Shown here: piece after piece, positions 49,975 to 60,100 of the stretch
Position numbering within the stretch: position 1 is the stretch's first letter
Layout of the letters: every line of letters starts with the position of its first letter
Assembly (NCBI GenBank): GCA_002205965.3
Contig: NADL03000010.1
Span: forward strand, 558,001 to 622,000
DNA: 64,000 bases
Direction: 5' to 3'
DNA from: Kappaphycus alvarezii
Lineage: Eukaryota > Rhodophyta > Florideophyceae > Gigartinales > Solieriaceae
Notes under the pieces: model-generated
What the model was told of the DNA's origin: nothing
Database searches by the model: none
Seen by the model: only the letters and a program-made list of their open reading frames with translations
Program-made: the position numbers and the translations under genes

Positions 49975-50185
49975 TGTTAAGGGTTTGAAGTCCAGGGCAT
50001 TTGTGTCTGTGTTCAGCCTGAGCACTGCACACCGCTTCCTTTATTATGTTCTACGCATCATTTGAATGTAAATTAGCGTGGGTAATATTAATGCATTGGT
50101 CCGAGAGCACATGTCTTGCAACAGTAAATATTGAGTCAACAATCTCTGGTGCAGTTAAGGTCGGGCTACAGTAGGCACTTCCACA
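49975..50185 (-). repeat. 5' LTR of minus-strand Copia
   Basis: About 211 bp. On the minus strand it begins TGTGGAAGTGCC and ends in CA at 49975, with the primer-binding site immediately after. It aligns with 45485-45692 throughout. Confidence 0.9.
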
Positions 50186-50863
50186 TCGCTGAGGGCAGTG
50201 GCGTCCAAGCGTCCAAGTTTCCTCTCGCCGAGTGCTCGCGGAACGGTTTCGACCTCCTAAGCGGATCGATAGAAAACCGGGCCTTCACGCATAACCTGCC
50301 ACGGACCAAGATTGCGGGGTGTCGACGCACCCTGGAATTCCCCAATCATTTTCAAGGATTGGACGAAGTGGTGAGCCAGCTGAGTGAGGGAGTATCGATA
50401 CCCGGGATCTGCTATAGAGAGCGTGGACTGGCGAGATGAGTATTAGGAATTCGGGAGGAAGTGGGGAGGATTGCGGAGAAAAGCAGTGCTGGACAGCTAG
50501 ATCTGGTGCGGGAGGATAGAGTAGTCGGTGAATAGGAACGCGAGATGTGAACTGCGAAACTAAATTTTGGAACAGAGCAGCTAGTCTTGAAGGTGGAAGG
50601 TTGGAGAAGGTCGAGGCAGCTCGAAGAACTCGGGCCGCTGCAGTCATAGCGCGGCGAGAATGGGGTCATTTAGAAATGATCGATACTTGTAGGTACACTG
50701 CAGAGGAGGCCCATAGTATTGATTTCCAGTCGAACGTCGGGCGTATATCGGCAGTTACACCCCCCCGTCGGGCGAAAAACAGACGTGCCAACGATCGGGC
50801 GGTATACTCCTGGAGGAAAGGTCGAACGTTGAGCGTGCATCGGCAGTTCATCTAGTCATTGGT
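50186..50863 (+). other. unrecognised coding-like relic with internal repeats
   Basis: GC-rich DNA between two Copia elements. Pieces read like protein in different frames: KFPLAECSRNGFDLLSGSIE and LPRTKIAGCRRTLEFPNHFQ (50205-50430), VLGIREEVGRIAEKSSAGQL (about 50443-50500), then ARRTRAAAVIARREWGHLEM (about 50605-50680). This could be a broken host gene or an older element. A 32-bp direct repeat (50729-50760 and 50821-50852) and a 15-bp inverted repeat (50762-50776 and 50866-50880) lie at its end. Confidence 0.35.
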
Positions 50864-50950
50864 TGTTCGCCCGACGGGGGATGAGGAGTGCGTAGCGTGG
50901 TGTGGGCTCGTTTCTAACTGGAAGATAGGGAGATAAGCGGGCACCCTATA
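50864..50950 (+). repeat. dispersed repeat, copy 1 left half
   Basis: Aligns with 56611-56700 (shared words TTCGCC, AGGAG, TCGTTTC, AAGCGGG, CCTATA). It is interrupted after CTATA by the Copia element at 50951-55040 and continues at 55046. Confidence 0.7.
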
Positions 50951-51170
50951 TGTCAATACCGCTGGTGTAAGACTGCGTCAGCTAAGTACACTAGGGACGA
51001 CGCGGTCCCACCGAGACCGAGATATGGCCCGGGAGATCACACAGCTTGGATGCGCTCACGGATGATGAAAAACTGTTATACTGAGCAGCCCGCTTGGTGC
51101 CAGGTTAATAAAGTAAACTGTTTTCAGATACCCGAGTGGGGTAGATGCAGCAAGGTTCCATTTTTTTGCA
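50951..51170 (+). repeat. 5' LTR of plus-strand Copia
   Basis: 220 bp, starts TGTCAATACC and ends TTTTTTTGCA. AATAAAGTAAA near 51107 may be a poly(A) signal. Confidence 0.9.
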
Positions 51171-51178
51171 TGGTAGCA
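51171..51178 (+). promoter_or_regulatory. primer-binding site matching the initiator tRNA 3' end
   Basis: TGGTAGCA follows the LTR with no gap and is complementary to the TGCTACCA 3' end typical of eukaryotic initiator tRNA-Met. This is the common Ty1/Copia arrangement. Confidence 0.65.
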
Positions 51179-54100
51179 TCGAATTGAGTTTCAGCACACT
51201 CAGTTTTCAAAACCTTCCCAACTTTTCTCTACGGTGCAACATCAGTTCCGAACAAGGCGTGTTGGCCAAGATCCACAAGCTCAATCACCCAAAGGACTAT
51301 TTGCACTGGCGTCAGCGCATTCATGCGTATATACGTCGCAATGATTTCGAGATGTTGGGCTTCACTAAGGACCCACAACAGGGACTACGGCTGTGTGGAA
51401 TAAGTGGTTTGAAGCCATGATTAAGGCAAAGTCAGCTATTGTGCTTAGCTTGGGCTCGGCCCGTTGGCAAAATGAAAGAGTTAGTTGTTTGATGATGACG
51501 AGTCCGCCAAGTAGCTTTGGGATGGATTGTCGAAGCTGTACAAAACTTAATATCCGCAAAAAGTTCTCAGCTTGCAGAATGAACTTGAATCACCTCGCTT
51601 TAAAGACGATGGCAATTGGGAAACCCACGTGGAGAAATTTCACAAACTTCTTGGAAAGTTGTCCGCGTATGATTCAGCAGTCATTAAAGAAGACACAGCT
51701 TCAAAGCTTCTTCGAACTTTGCCGGATTCATTCTCCGCTCTCGCAATGGTTGCCCAGACAAGTACTCTCACATTGGACCGCGTTGTAGTTGCAGTGGAAG
51801 GAGAACCATCTCGTCGCTCAAACAAAAAGGACAATGTTAAGACGACCGATATTACACGTGCAAATTCGTCTGGCAAAGTTTCGAAGGGTGGCAATGTGGC
51901 TGGCAAGAATGTAATCGATAATAAGAAGAACGTGAAATTTTATGTATGTGGAAAATTGGGACATCATGCCAGTGAGTGTTGAGAGAAGCATTTGGGTTCA
52001 AGAATGGAAATAGCAGGGGTCACTGGCGTGATAGAGGTGATCAAGGCGGTGGATTTGGTCGCGGATTCGGACATGGAGATGGAAGAGGGTTTGGAAGAGA
52101 AACTCACGACCACGGATATTTTGTCCTATATCCACCTCAAGCACCGCGTGCTGACCCAAGTTTGCAAGATTATTCCGGACAACATCAACCTCTAGCAAAC
52201 ATGCTAGGAAGCTATGGACAAACCGTCCCATCTAATCAACCACCGCAACAACCGCACAATCATGGAGGGCCAGGCTCCTATGGCTTCATGGCGAAACCAC
52301 AATTTAGCATTTCTATTGTTAAGTCCAGTAACCACAAGAGCAACGTGGCCCTAGTCGACTTCGGAGGCACAAAACACTTCTTTTTCAGCAAAGTTAGTTC
52401 TTAAACTATAATACTCTCAAGGCTTGACAAGTTTCATTCGCCTCTGGAAATTCAGTCATTGCCGGAAAAGATTCTGTCTTCATCACTCTCAATGGTGGTG
52501 TGTATGTGGAGGCGTATCATACTCCATATTTCTAAACCAACATTTTGTCGGTGGGAAAGCTGAGTGAATTCTTCAACATGCTGTTCAAAGCCGACCCCCA
52601 GCGTTGCGTAGTGTCAAGTCTTGTGTGATAATGCGTCGCCGTACAAACTCAATTTTTCGGTACGTACAATCACGAATAGATTACATTTTCTTCCTCTCGA
52701 TGACGAATAGGCTTGTCAAGTTCATGTCACTTCATGCGGAAACAAACTGAAGTACCAATTGAATTCGAACAGTCATCGCACCGAGATGGATGTGGCTTTG
52801 GAATAGCACAACCTACCTGGAAACCCACGCGCAGAGAGATACTTCACGTTTGCATCCATACTTGAGAATGTTCCGATGTTTTCAATAGATGTGCTTCGAA
52901 CGCTACTCTGTGTCCCTTGCGTAATTGCAAAAAATAAGCGTGAAAAAATCCCCAGATCTCCTGGAGTCACTTATTTACAGCTCGAGTGAATTAACGTTTG
53001 ACCTTCTCGGGCCTTTGAAACCACCTTTGATTTCTGGATGCAGTTATGCTTTGGGGATAGTGGATGCATAATCAGCCAAGTCATATATTTTCTTCTTAAA
53101 AGTGAGAAGTCAATTCACCGACCACGGTATTGCCTACCATGCCCGAGTACAACGTGTCACTGGTTTAAAGCTCCAAAATGAACGACTTGATGGAGCCGGT
53201 GAGAGCAGGAGCGAACTTATTGAGAACAACGCTCGCATCACTGGAATTCAGTTGGAGTACCCAAAAAACTATGCAACGCAGAGCAACGGAGCGGTAGAAC
53301 GATTTATGCATGAGCTTTTGCTTCGATCTCGCGCTTTGCTTGCAAGAACATAAAGAGACTGTGAAACAGTTATCCATCAGCCTTCTGTGATATTTACAAT
53401 CCCACAAATGCTTTCAGGGGTCCAAAGAGCTTAGCATCAAAACTCGCTTGTAGTCGCTGCTTGAAATAATCCATCAGCTTACCCGAGTTTTACGAAATGT
53501 TCAAATCATCCACCAAAACATTGTGGGCGGAGGCAATGAATAATGGAAACTGTTTATGCAACCGTATCCCATCCGAGGGAATTGGAGACAGCTTTCCCAT
53601 TTTGGGGTGGAAAACATCTGCCCGAGTTTCTTTTGAAGTTGTTCTTCCATTTGGTCAAACAGGATTTGCGTTTCGATACTTTGCGATTTGCGTTTCGATA
53701 CACGTCGCCAACTGTGCCTCAGAGGAAGCTTTCTGCCCGGTTAGTACTAGGACATTTCACTGGAGTGGACAATGACAACTATATTCTCCGCGCTTACGTT
53801 CCTAAGCATCATGACGTCATCGTGGTGCACCGGCAAGACTTTCGTCCGATTGAAAACTCTAAATTTCCAGGCGCAGAAGCTCTTATTGACGTTTTTCCTC
53901 ACCAATCTATGTTCGACACCGAAGAGCAGACCGACGGTACAGCTGAGGAGGGACTACACCAAGCATTGCACTCTGAACCTGTCACCGCGTGTTGTTTTAT
54001 CGTCTGCAGAAGCTGAGTTTATTTGCATCGGCATTTGCAAAGGATTTATGCTGGATTCTTCTCCTGGCATGGAATTGTGTAACCGCAGGACATTTGTTGA

Positions 54101-54811
54101 CCAAACAATATCGCCTACTCAGATGTTCGTTGACAGCACTACCGCGATCAGGATGATTGAAAAAAGAGCAAATAAGCTCTAAGGGCAAGCATATCGGGGT
54201 GAAGTTGCAACATTTTCGCCAGCTTTGCAAGGATTCAATAGTCGCCCTTTCGTATTTGCCTACCGAAGAACAGGTTGCTGACATACTGACGAAGTCTGTT
54301 CCGATTTCAACGTTGAAAAAACACCGCAGAACTCTGCATCTTGACGTAAATGCGCATTCGTAATACGCGTCGCCGATTAAGTTAAGCTGTGATGTATGTC
54401 TTGAAGCTGCACTTGGTGCATTTTGAAGTCGTTAATTTCGTTGCCTACACTTTTCAAACTCGATCCCATTCGGGCCTCTGGCGCAAGTTCCCACTTTATC
54501 CTGGATGGAACTCTCCCTTAAGGGTTCTATCACATACGATAAAGGCATGGAACTACCTTGACTAGAAACAAGCCCCACTGCGCAAATAAAGGCCGCCAAT
54601 GCATTTTTTGTCCACACGATGACGTGATGAATTACATAGTATTTTTGTCAGACTTAAGGCCTGAAGGGATTTTTTCAGTTAGGCAATTGCATTGCTGGAA
54701 AGCTCACGTGTAATAATTTTTTGGGTTAAATTTAGCGATGAGAATTTGGTTCAGTTGGGAAGTGGCCCAAGTTTGACGATAAGTTCAGGGTTCAATTTTT
54801 GACCTGATCCC

Positions 54812-54821
54812 GAGGAGGGGT
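54812..54821 (+). promoter_or_regulatory. polypurine tract
   Basis: CGAGGAGGGG lies immediately before the TG of the 3' LTR. Confidence 0.8.
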
Positions 54822-55040
54822 GTCAGTACCGATGGTGTAAGATGGCATCAGTTAAGTACAATAGGGACAACGCAGTCCCACCGAGACCGAGATATGGTCC
54901 AGGAGATCACGCAGCTCGGATGAGCTCGCGGGAAAAAGACAGACTGCTATACTGGGCAACCGGCTTGGTGCCAGGTTAATAAAGTAAACTTTTGTCAGAT
55001 ACCCGAGAGGGGTAGATGCATAAAGGTTCCATTTTTTGCA
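54822..55040 (+). repeat. 3' LTR of plus-strand Copia
   Basis: 219 bp, starts TGTCAGTACC and ends ATTTTTTGCA. It aligns with 50951-51170 along its whole length. Confidence 0.9.
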
Positions 55041-55045
55041 CTACA

Positions 55046-55120
55046 CGTGCGGGAAGCCTGGTGTTGCAGCTCTTTATTTCTTTCCGTGGCCCCCGTGGCC
55101 CACAGTGAGTGTGGGGGCCG
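55046..55120 (+). repeat. dispersed repeat, copy 1 right half
   Basis: Aligns with 56701-56769 (shared TTTATTTCTTT, GTGGC, CACAGTGAGTG). Together with 50864-50950 it forms the interrupted copy of the repeat. Confidence 0.7.
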
Positions 55121-55160
55121 TGCCCCGCGCGCTTTTAGTAACGCGGTTTTATTGGGCGTG

Positions 55161-55226
55161 GCGTGCTCGTACAATGTACAGTTCTCAGCACGCGGTACGA
55201 GCGTGAGGCACGCTCGTACAGTGTAC
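55161..55226. repeat. 19-bp direct repeat pair
   Basis: GCGTGCTCGTACAATGTAC (55161-55179) and GCACGCTCGTACAGTGTAC (55208-55226) differ at two positions and are 28 bp apart. The role is unknown. Confidence 0.6.
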
Positions 55227-55244
55227 CTTAGGCTAATATATTTT

Positions 55245-56515
55245 TCAATCTTTAAAACACCCCAATTTTCCCCCTTTAGTACCATATGCTGTAAGATCGT
55301 AGGAAGTAGGACATATCGGCGCCGTATAAAAAGGGTTTGGGTTGCCAAAGTCCGAGATAAAAAGGAGGCAAGTTCCTGTTGACCCAAGAAAGACACCAAA
55401 ATAAAGATCCGAACAAGCATTAAATGGTACTGCATCAATGACAGGCACTCCCAAAACAGCGAAAGGCTTGCATGGATCCCAGATCTGACCAACCTCTGTA
55501 TTCGTCCTTACGGAGTGATGCAATCTACTGTAATCGTGTATTGTCAAGGCATAAAACCCAGCAAGAAGGAACAAGGTCTCTTTGCGGTCGGGATCAAAAC
55601 CAAAAACTTGATGAGGAGCGAAAGAATGGGGATGCACATGGGTTTGAGCCGCTCTTAATGCGTCTTTTACGGTTGATATCGACCTTCAAAGCTCTAACGT
55701 TACTTTCATAGTATTAAAGCCACTATTTAGCTATGGAATGGGCATTTAGCTGCCAGGTAGAATCGAAGATCTAGAACCCGATGCACAAGTCTGCTTTATA
55801 ATGAAATATGGCATCGATACACGGAAAGGCCTGAAAAGAACCGAGAAAATAACGTGGATCTGTCGAAAGAACTGAGGAGAACTGGAGATGACGACCAAGG
55901 TGAGTTTGGCATAATCTGTGAACTCTTGAGACAGCGCTGATTCGACCTCCGAGCCCTAAAGAAACCCTTACCTGAGGGGAGATCAAGTGACCGTCAGGTT
56001 CTTTGGGATGGGAGAATTAGAAATCATAGAGGAATAGCTAATATCACTCTCCAGTGTAGAAATATACTGCTCGATAGGTGTGAGTGTCATCAGCACAACG
56101 AATGGTGCTAATTATCCATTCCTCTTCCTTGACCTCAATCATAGACGCGACGAAAACGTTGAGAATACGTTCAATCAAATTGAAAGGCGTCTTCTTGTGT
56201 GATTTAGTCACAAAATCAATCGGTCACGTAGTCGGTGATGTGCGTTCCGAAGAGATAAAGGAAATTTTGACGCCATACAAGATTTGGATAATTCCGACAA
56301 ACATCGTTGTGGGTACTGTAGGCGCTCTGACCTTCCCTACCGAACATGAGCAGCCTCTTCGTATCCGACCGTTCCAATAGCAGGCGCATGAGTCGCACAT
56401 GCTACTGGAGAGGGTTCGTTTGCACCACGGCCAACTCGTGCCACCTTTATAGCTATTTCATTGCTAATGCCACGAACAACCATGTTAAAATCGCTAGCTG
56501 CTCTGCCCTAACCAT
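55245..56515 (-). pseudogene. unrecognised minus-strand coding relic
   Basis: Protein-like readings run down the minus strand in several frames: MVVRGISNEIAIKVARVGRG (56480 on), ILNVFVASMIEVKEEEWIIS (about 56170-56100), ISAVSRVHRLCQTHLGRHLQ (about 55940-55870) and a 130-codon frame 55637-55245 (MHPHSFAPHQVFGFDPDRKE and LFLLAGFYALTIHDYSRLHH). I do not recognise a family. It lies between the two copies of the dispersed repeat, so it could be the inside of an unidentified element. A CAG/GTAAGG donor-like site occurs near 55972. Confidence 0.35.
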
Positions 56516-56610
56516 TTTTGATGAAAAGGAGAACGAAGTCATTGGATTTTTGTTGGGCGGTTAGGAAAGTCGCACCTCCAAGCGTATTACGGCCGTTTTC
56601 TTGCACCCCA

Positions 56611-56769
56611 GTCGTTCGCCAAACGGTGTTTAAGGAGCGCATAGCCTGTTTATGGGTTCGTTTCAGACGAAAAGATGGGAGGAAAGCGGGTCTCCTATAT
56701 ATGAGAGGGGCTGGGTGCTGGGGTCTTTTATTTCTTTTGTGGCGCCCATGACGCACAGTGAGTGAGAAA
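56611..56769 (+). repeat. dispersed repeat, copy 2 (uninterrupted)
   Basis: Matches both halves of copy 1 with the CTCCTATATATGAG region intact, so it shows the pre-insertion state of the Copia target. It includes a TATA-like word and could be a promoter-bearing end of another element. Confidence 0.65.
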
Positions 56770-57149
56770 GCGTGTCACGAGATTTTATTATGCGTAACGA
56801 TGAGCAGAGAGACCGGCAAGATCTGGGACTCGTTCGAGCCTTTCGCCTAAACAATCCCTTCTCAAGATCCCCGTGATTGTATCGGCCATAATTACTCATT
56901 CACCTCCGTTCTAGAGGTCTAGAACGCAGTGGTCGCGACTGCAGGGAAGCTTAAGAAGCGGAGTACTGGTCTTAACTGATATTTAGTCCATAGGCGCGAG
57001 CAGAAGATGAGGTAAATGAAGGAGGCAGTAGCCTTTCTCCCCAGTTACTCAAAATTCAAAGCTTCGATCATAATATTTGCGATAACTTTTCATGCTTCTC
57101 CAGTACTTATCCTTATACGTTGAATTATTCTCTGTCATCGTTTCTCAAC
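56770..57149. other. no gene recognised
   Basis: About 380 bp between the repeat and the end of the Gypsy element. It contains no recognised gene, LTR or repeat. Confidence 0.4.
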
Positions 57150-60100
57150 CTACTTGATTTCATGGTGCTACTCCTCCTGCTTCGTTGATCTTCTTGGTTT
57201 TCATTAGATGAGTAAATGGGTAGCTTCCTTCTTTTAGAAAACATTCCGGCGCGAATGGATTCCTTTCCGCGTAACGCAAACAGTCGATGAAGTGAACTTG
57301 TAGCGTGGGTGTTTTGACTAAATCACTCGGCATGGCCCATAGAGATACGAATCGAAGGATGACTACTTGCACCTCTTATCAAATGCCGGACTGTGCGATA
57401 CTAAGACCCTTTTTCCAACTTTGAACTCATTAACATTACCGTTGGCCGCACGGGGCTTGCTACAATTCTTTTACCACAGCAGCCCGTTTACAGAATCTGC
57501 AAAGGTCTATAAAAGACGATGATGGGTTGCCGCATCCCAAATATAATCTACCTAATCACTGACTAACATACTCTGAATGATTCCATACATCAGTCGGAAA
57601 TGGGAAGGTGTGTCACTTAGGTCGCGTCTGCAGTAACCATATAGGATTTTGTGGAGGGGTTGTTCCTGGTTACTTGCACCGCTCATGACCTACCTTTTGA
57701 GTGTATGCTTGATAGTTACCGCCATTATCCTCGCGCGACAGTTAGCCATCTGCGAGTTAGGAAGCACAGCCTTCCACTCTACTCCTTTCTTATTCATGTA
57801 CTCGTGCACCGACCCCTCCATAAATGCCGTCGCATTATCTGGGACATCCTCCTTGGTGATCCGAGCGGAAAAACCAGCTCTTCTTCGATGAACCTCATCA
57901 ACGTGTTGGCAGTGGAATCCGCCGTATCCCAAGCCGTGGGCCACCCGGTATTATGTTCCGCGGCGATTAAAACGAATCTCTTTCCAGACTTCGAAGATTC
58001 GTATGGTCCGGCGAATTCTATCAAGAAGGTTTGAAAGAATGCGATAACTGGAGCTCTCAGGCTTGACGGATAAGCCGTCAACCTCCTCGCCTGCTGGCAC
58101 CCATCACAACCTTGCACGTACTCAAGGACGTTACAGCACAACGCAGGCCACCAGAATCGGTCCCTCATGGACTTTCTAGTCGAACCGATGCATGAATGGC
58201 CAATAAAATCGTGAAAGGTCGCCAGTAATTCCACGTGCTGACCAGTAGGAGGCAAGACACGGAGTCCATATTTCTGGCGAAGAAAGAGGGTGTCGTTCCG
58301 GGCCATGAAATTATTGGTGCTCTGTTTGTTCGCAACCTTCTTCTTCGGGTCGGGATACAAGCACTATCACCAGCTATAAATAGCTCCAGGTTTACCAAGT
58401 GCGATCCAAAGCCTTCCAGCTTTTGGTCGGTCAGGGTCACTACAAAGCATTAAGCTATATTATTATTATTTTTCCCATACAATTTATTAGAATTCCTTCG
58501 CGAGAGAAAATTGGCGACCCCATTTGCGAGACCGGGACGACACTTAATCTCAAAGTTGTATTAGTCCATCAATTCCATCCATCTGGCCAGCCGCTCATGG
58601 ATCTCTCTCTTCTTGAACACAGTTTACAGGGCTTGGTGATCAGTATAGACCACGAACGGCTTATCAGACAAAAGTTACTCTCTGAAATGAGCTATAGTAT
58701 TACATTTTCTACGAAAAAAGAAAGAAAAAGCAGAAAGCGGCGCGATTACCGTTTTAAAACCAAAAAATTCCGATTTTCTGTCCGCAACTACCCCCATCAC
58801 TATCCCGAATAGCACCTCAGACGTCTCCTGAAACCCGCTTCTAACCACGTCTTCGATGGTCACGACTCCCATCGCCATTTACTTTACCCCTTCCGCAGCC
58901 GAAACGTCCACTCCGTCATTCTCAACCATGATCAACCCCGACCCCGCTATTATCTACCCCAACCCGCGACCGGCTCCCACAACTTTTCCGCCACTATACC
59001 GACCGCATCTACGGTCAATCTTCTCGTTAATCACGTATTAACCACGCCTTATATCATCTCCCCTCCCGCTCAAGCAGTCACTACAATGTTTTTGCAGCTT
59101 ACTCTACCACTCCTGCCGTCTCTCCAATCTCATACCCAATCCATCGGACCTCTTCCGCCATCCCCGCCGCCACTTTTCCGGACTCTCAGACCGTTCGTCT
59201 CAACTCCCCCACCGATTCCGCAGTCTATTCTGCCGTTCCGGCCGTCCCGCCCAACCCTCGCACAATCTCCCCAAGCGTCTTAAACAATGAAAATTCAGCA
59301 AATGATGACGTCACAAAATTTCGAGTTAATCCCAAAAAGGATAAGAATGGAAGCTCGGAAGCTCTCTGCCAGAAGAAGACCTTCTGCTGGTTCGGAGGTG
59401 GCCGTTGCAAAAGCCCACATTGCGACGTTCGGCATTTTGAGCAGGAAGTTCGAGTAGGCTGCGAAGAGGGCAAACAAGAACAATATACTGCGGGAACCCG
59501 TTACTAGGAAGTGTATGCAAAACAGATACAAGCGCTTAAAAAATTCCTTCGACAGGTATGATAAGCGCGATCAACTCAGGTATGGGGTTGAGGAAGAGGT
59601 CAGGAGAAAGAGGACTCACTTTTGATTTGTCGTGGTACGCATGACGATGCTAATGCGAGGAGGGGTGCTGAGATGAGGGTAGCTGAAGAGCTCGACAATG
59701 AACAACAGCCCATCTGGAGGTAGTTTCAGAGCATGGCAGCAATTCGGATAGCGTCCTATACTGATGGTTAAAGCGTTAGGGAAAGCCCAGCAGAGTCCTC
59801 CGATGGGCGTAGACGAAATCTCGACGTGTTATCGGCCCAGCAGGGGAGTTGGAACGGTTTTCGATGCATGTGAAAGATGCAGCTCTCGCACGCATTGAGT
59901 TGCATAAATCGAAGCTCGCTTTTGAACAAAAAAATTAAATTACAGATGAAACAGAAAGTTAGGGATGACGAGAAGCGGTAGGAAGATTTACAGTCCAACC
60001 AAGAGCTATAACTAGCCATCTTTTGTATGATTATCGAGTTTTTTGGAGAAGACGTTGAGTTAAACGCGAGTACTTCTATTCGGTCTCTGCACCTACCGAC

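Larger units (their letters stand above)
45485..50185 (-). mobile_element. Copia LTR retrotransposon, minus strand, broken
   Basis: About 4.7 kb with LTRs 49975-50185 (5') and 45485-45692 (3'), a primer-binding site and a polypurine tract. Parts in element order: gag (50025-49071) with a zinc knuckle (CHHCGCKRHIKSNC, near 49180); protease core (DSEATFHVTNNQKMFHS, 48968 on); integrase (TPYSPKSNGRAGRLN, near 48060); the integrase C-terminal region (VGVLIGYTSGNSYKVYL, near 47720); reverse-transcriptase traces (47400-46530); and RNase H (YTDSDYAGDKMHQKPTSGYA, near 46150). Copia order. It is broken in perhaps ten or so places. The LTRs differ at a little under a tenth of positions, so moderate age. 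Flanking bases (CTTGA and TCGCT) do not form a target duplication. Confidence 0.9.
50951..55040 (+). mobile_element. Copia LTR retrotransposon, plus strand, broken
   Basis: About 4.1 kb with LTRs 50951-51170 and 54822-55040, a primer-binding site after the left LTR and a polypurine tract before the right one. Recognised parts in order: gag with a zinc knuckle (FYVCGKLGHHASEC, near 51940), integrase-region traces (about 52980-53350, NYATQSNGAVERFM), and RNase H (VLSSAEAEFICIGICKG near 53990; QVADILTKSVP near 54273). I did not recognise a reverse transcriptase. It is shorter than its relatives and broken in roughly ten places. The LTRs differ at about a tenth of positions. The target duplication is CTATA (50946-50950) and CTACA (55041-55045), one mismatch. 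It sits inside a repeat whose empty copy is at 56.6 kb. Confidence 0.88.
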
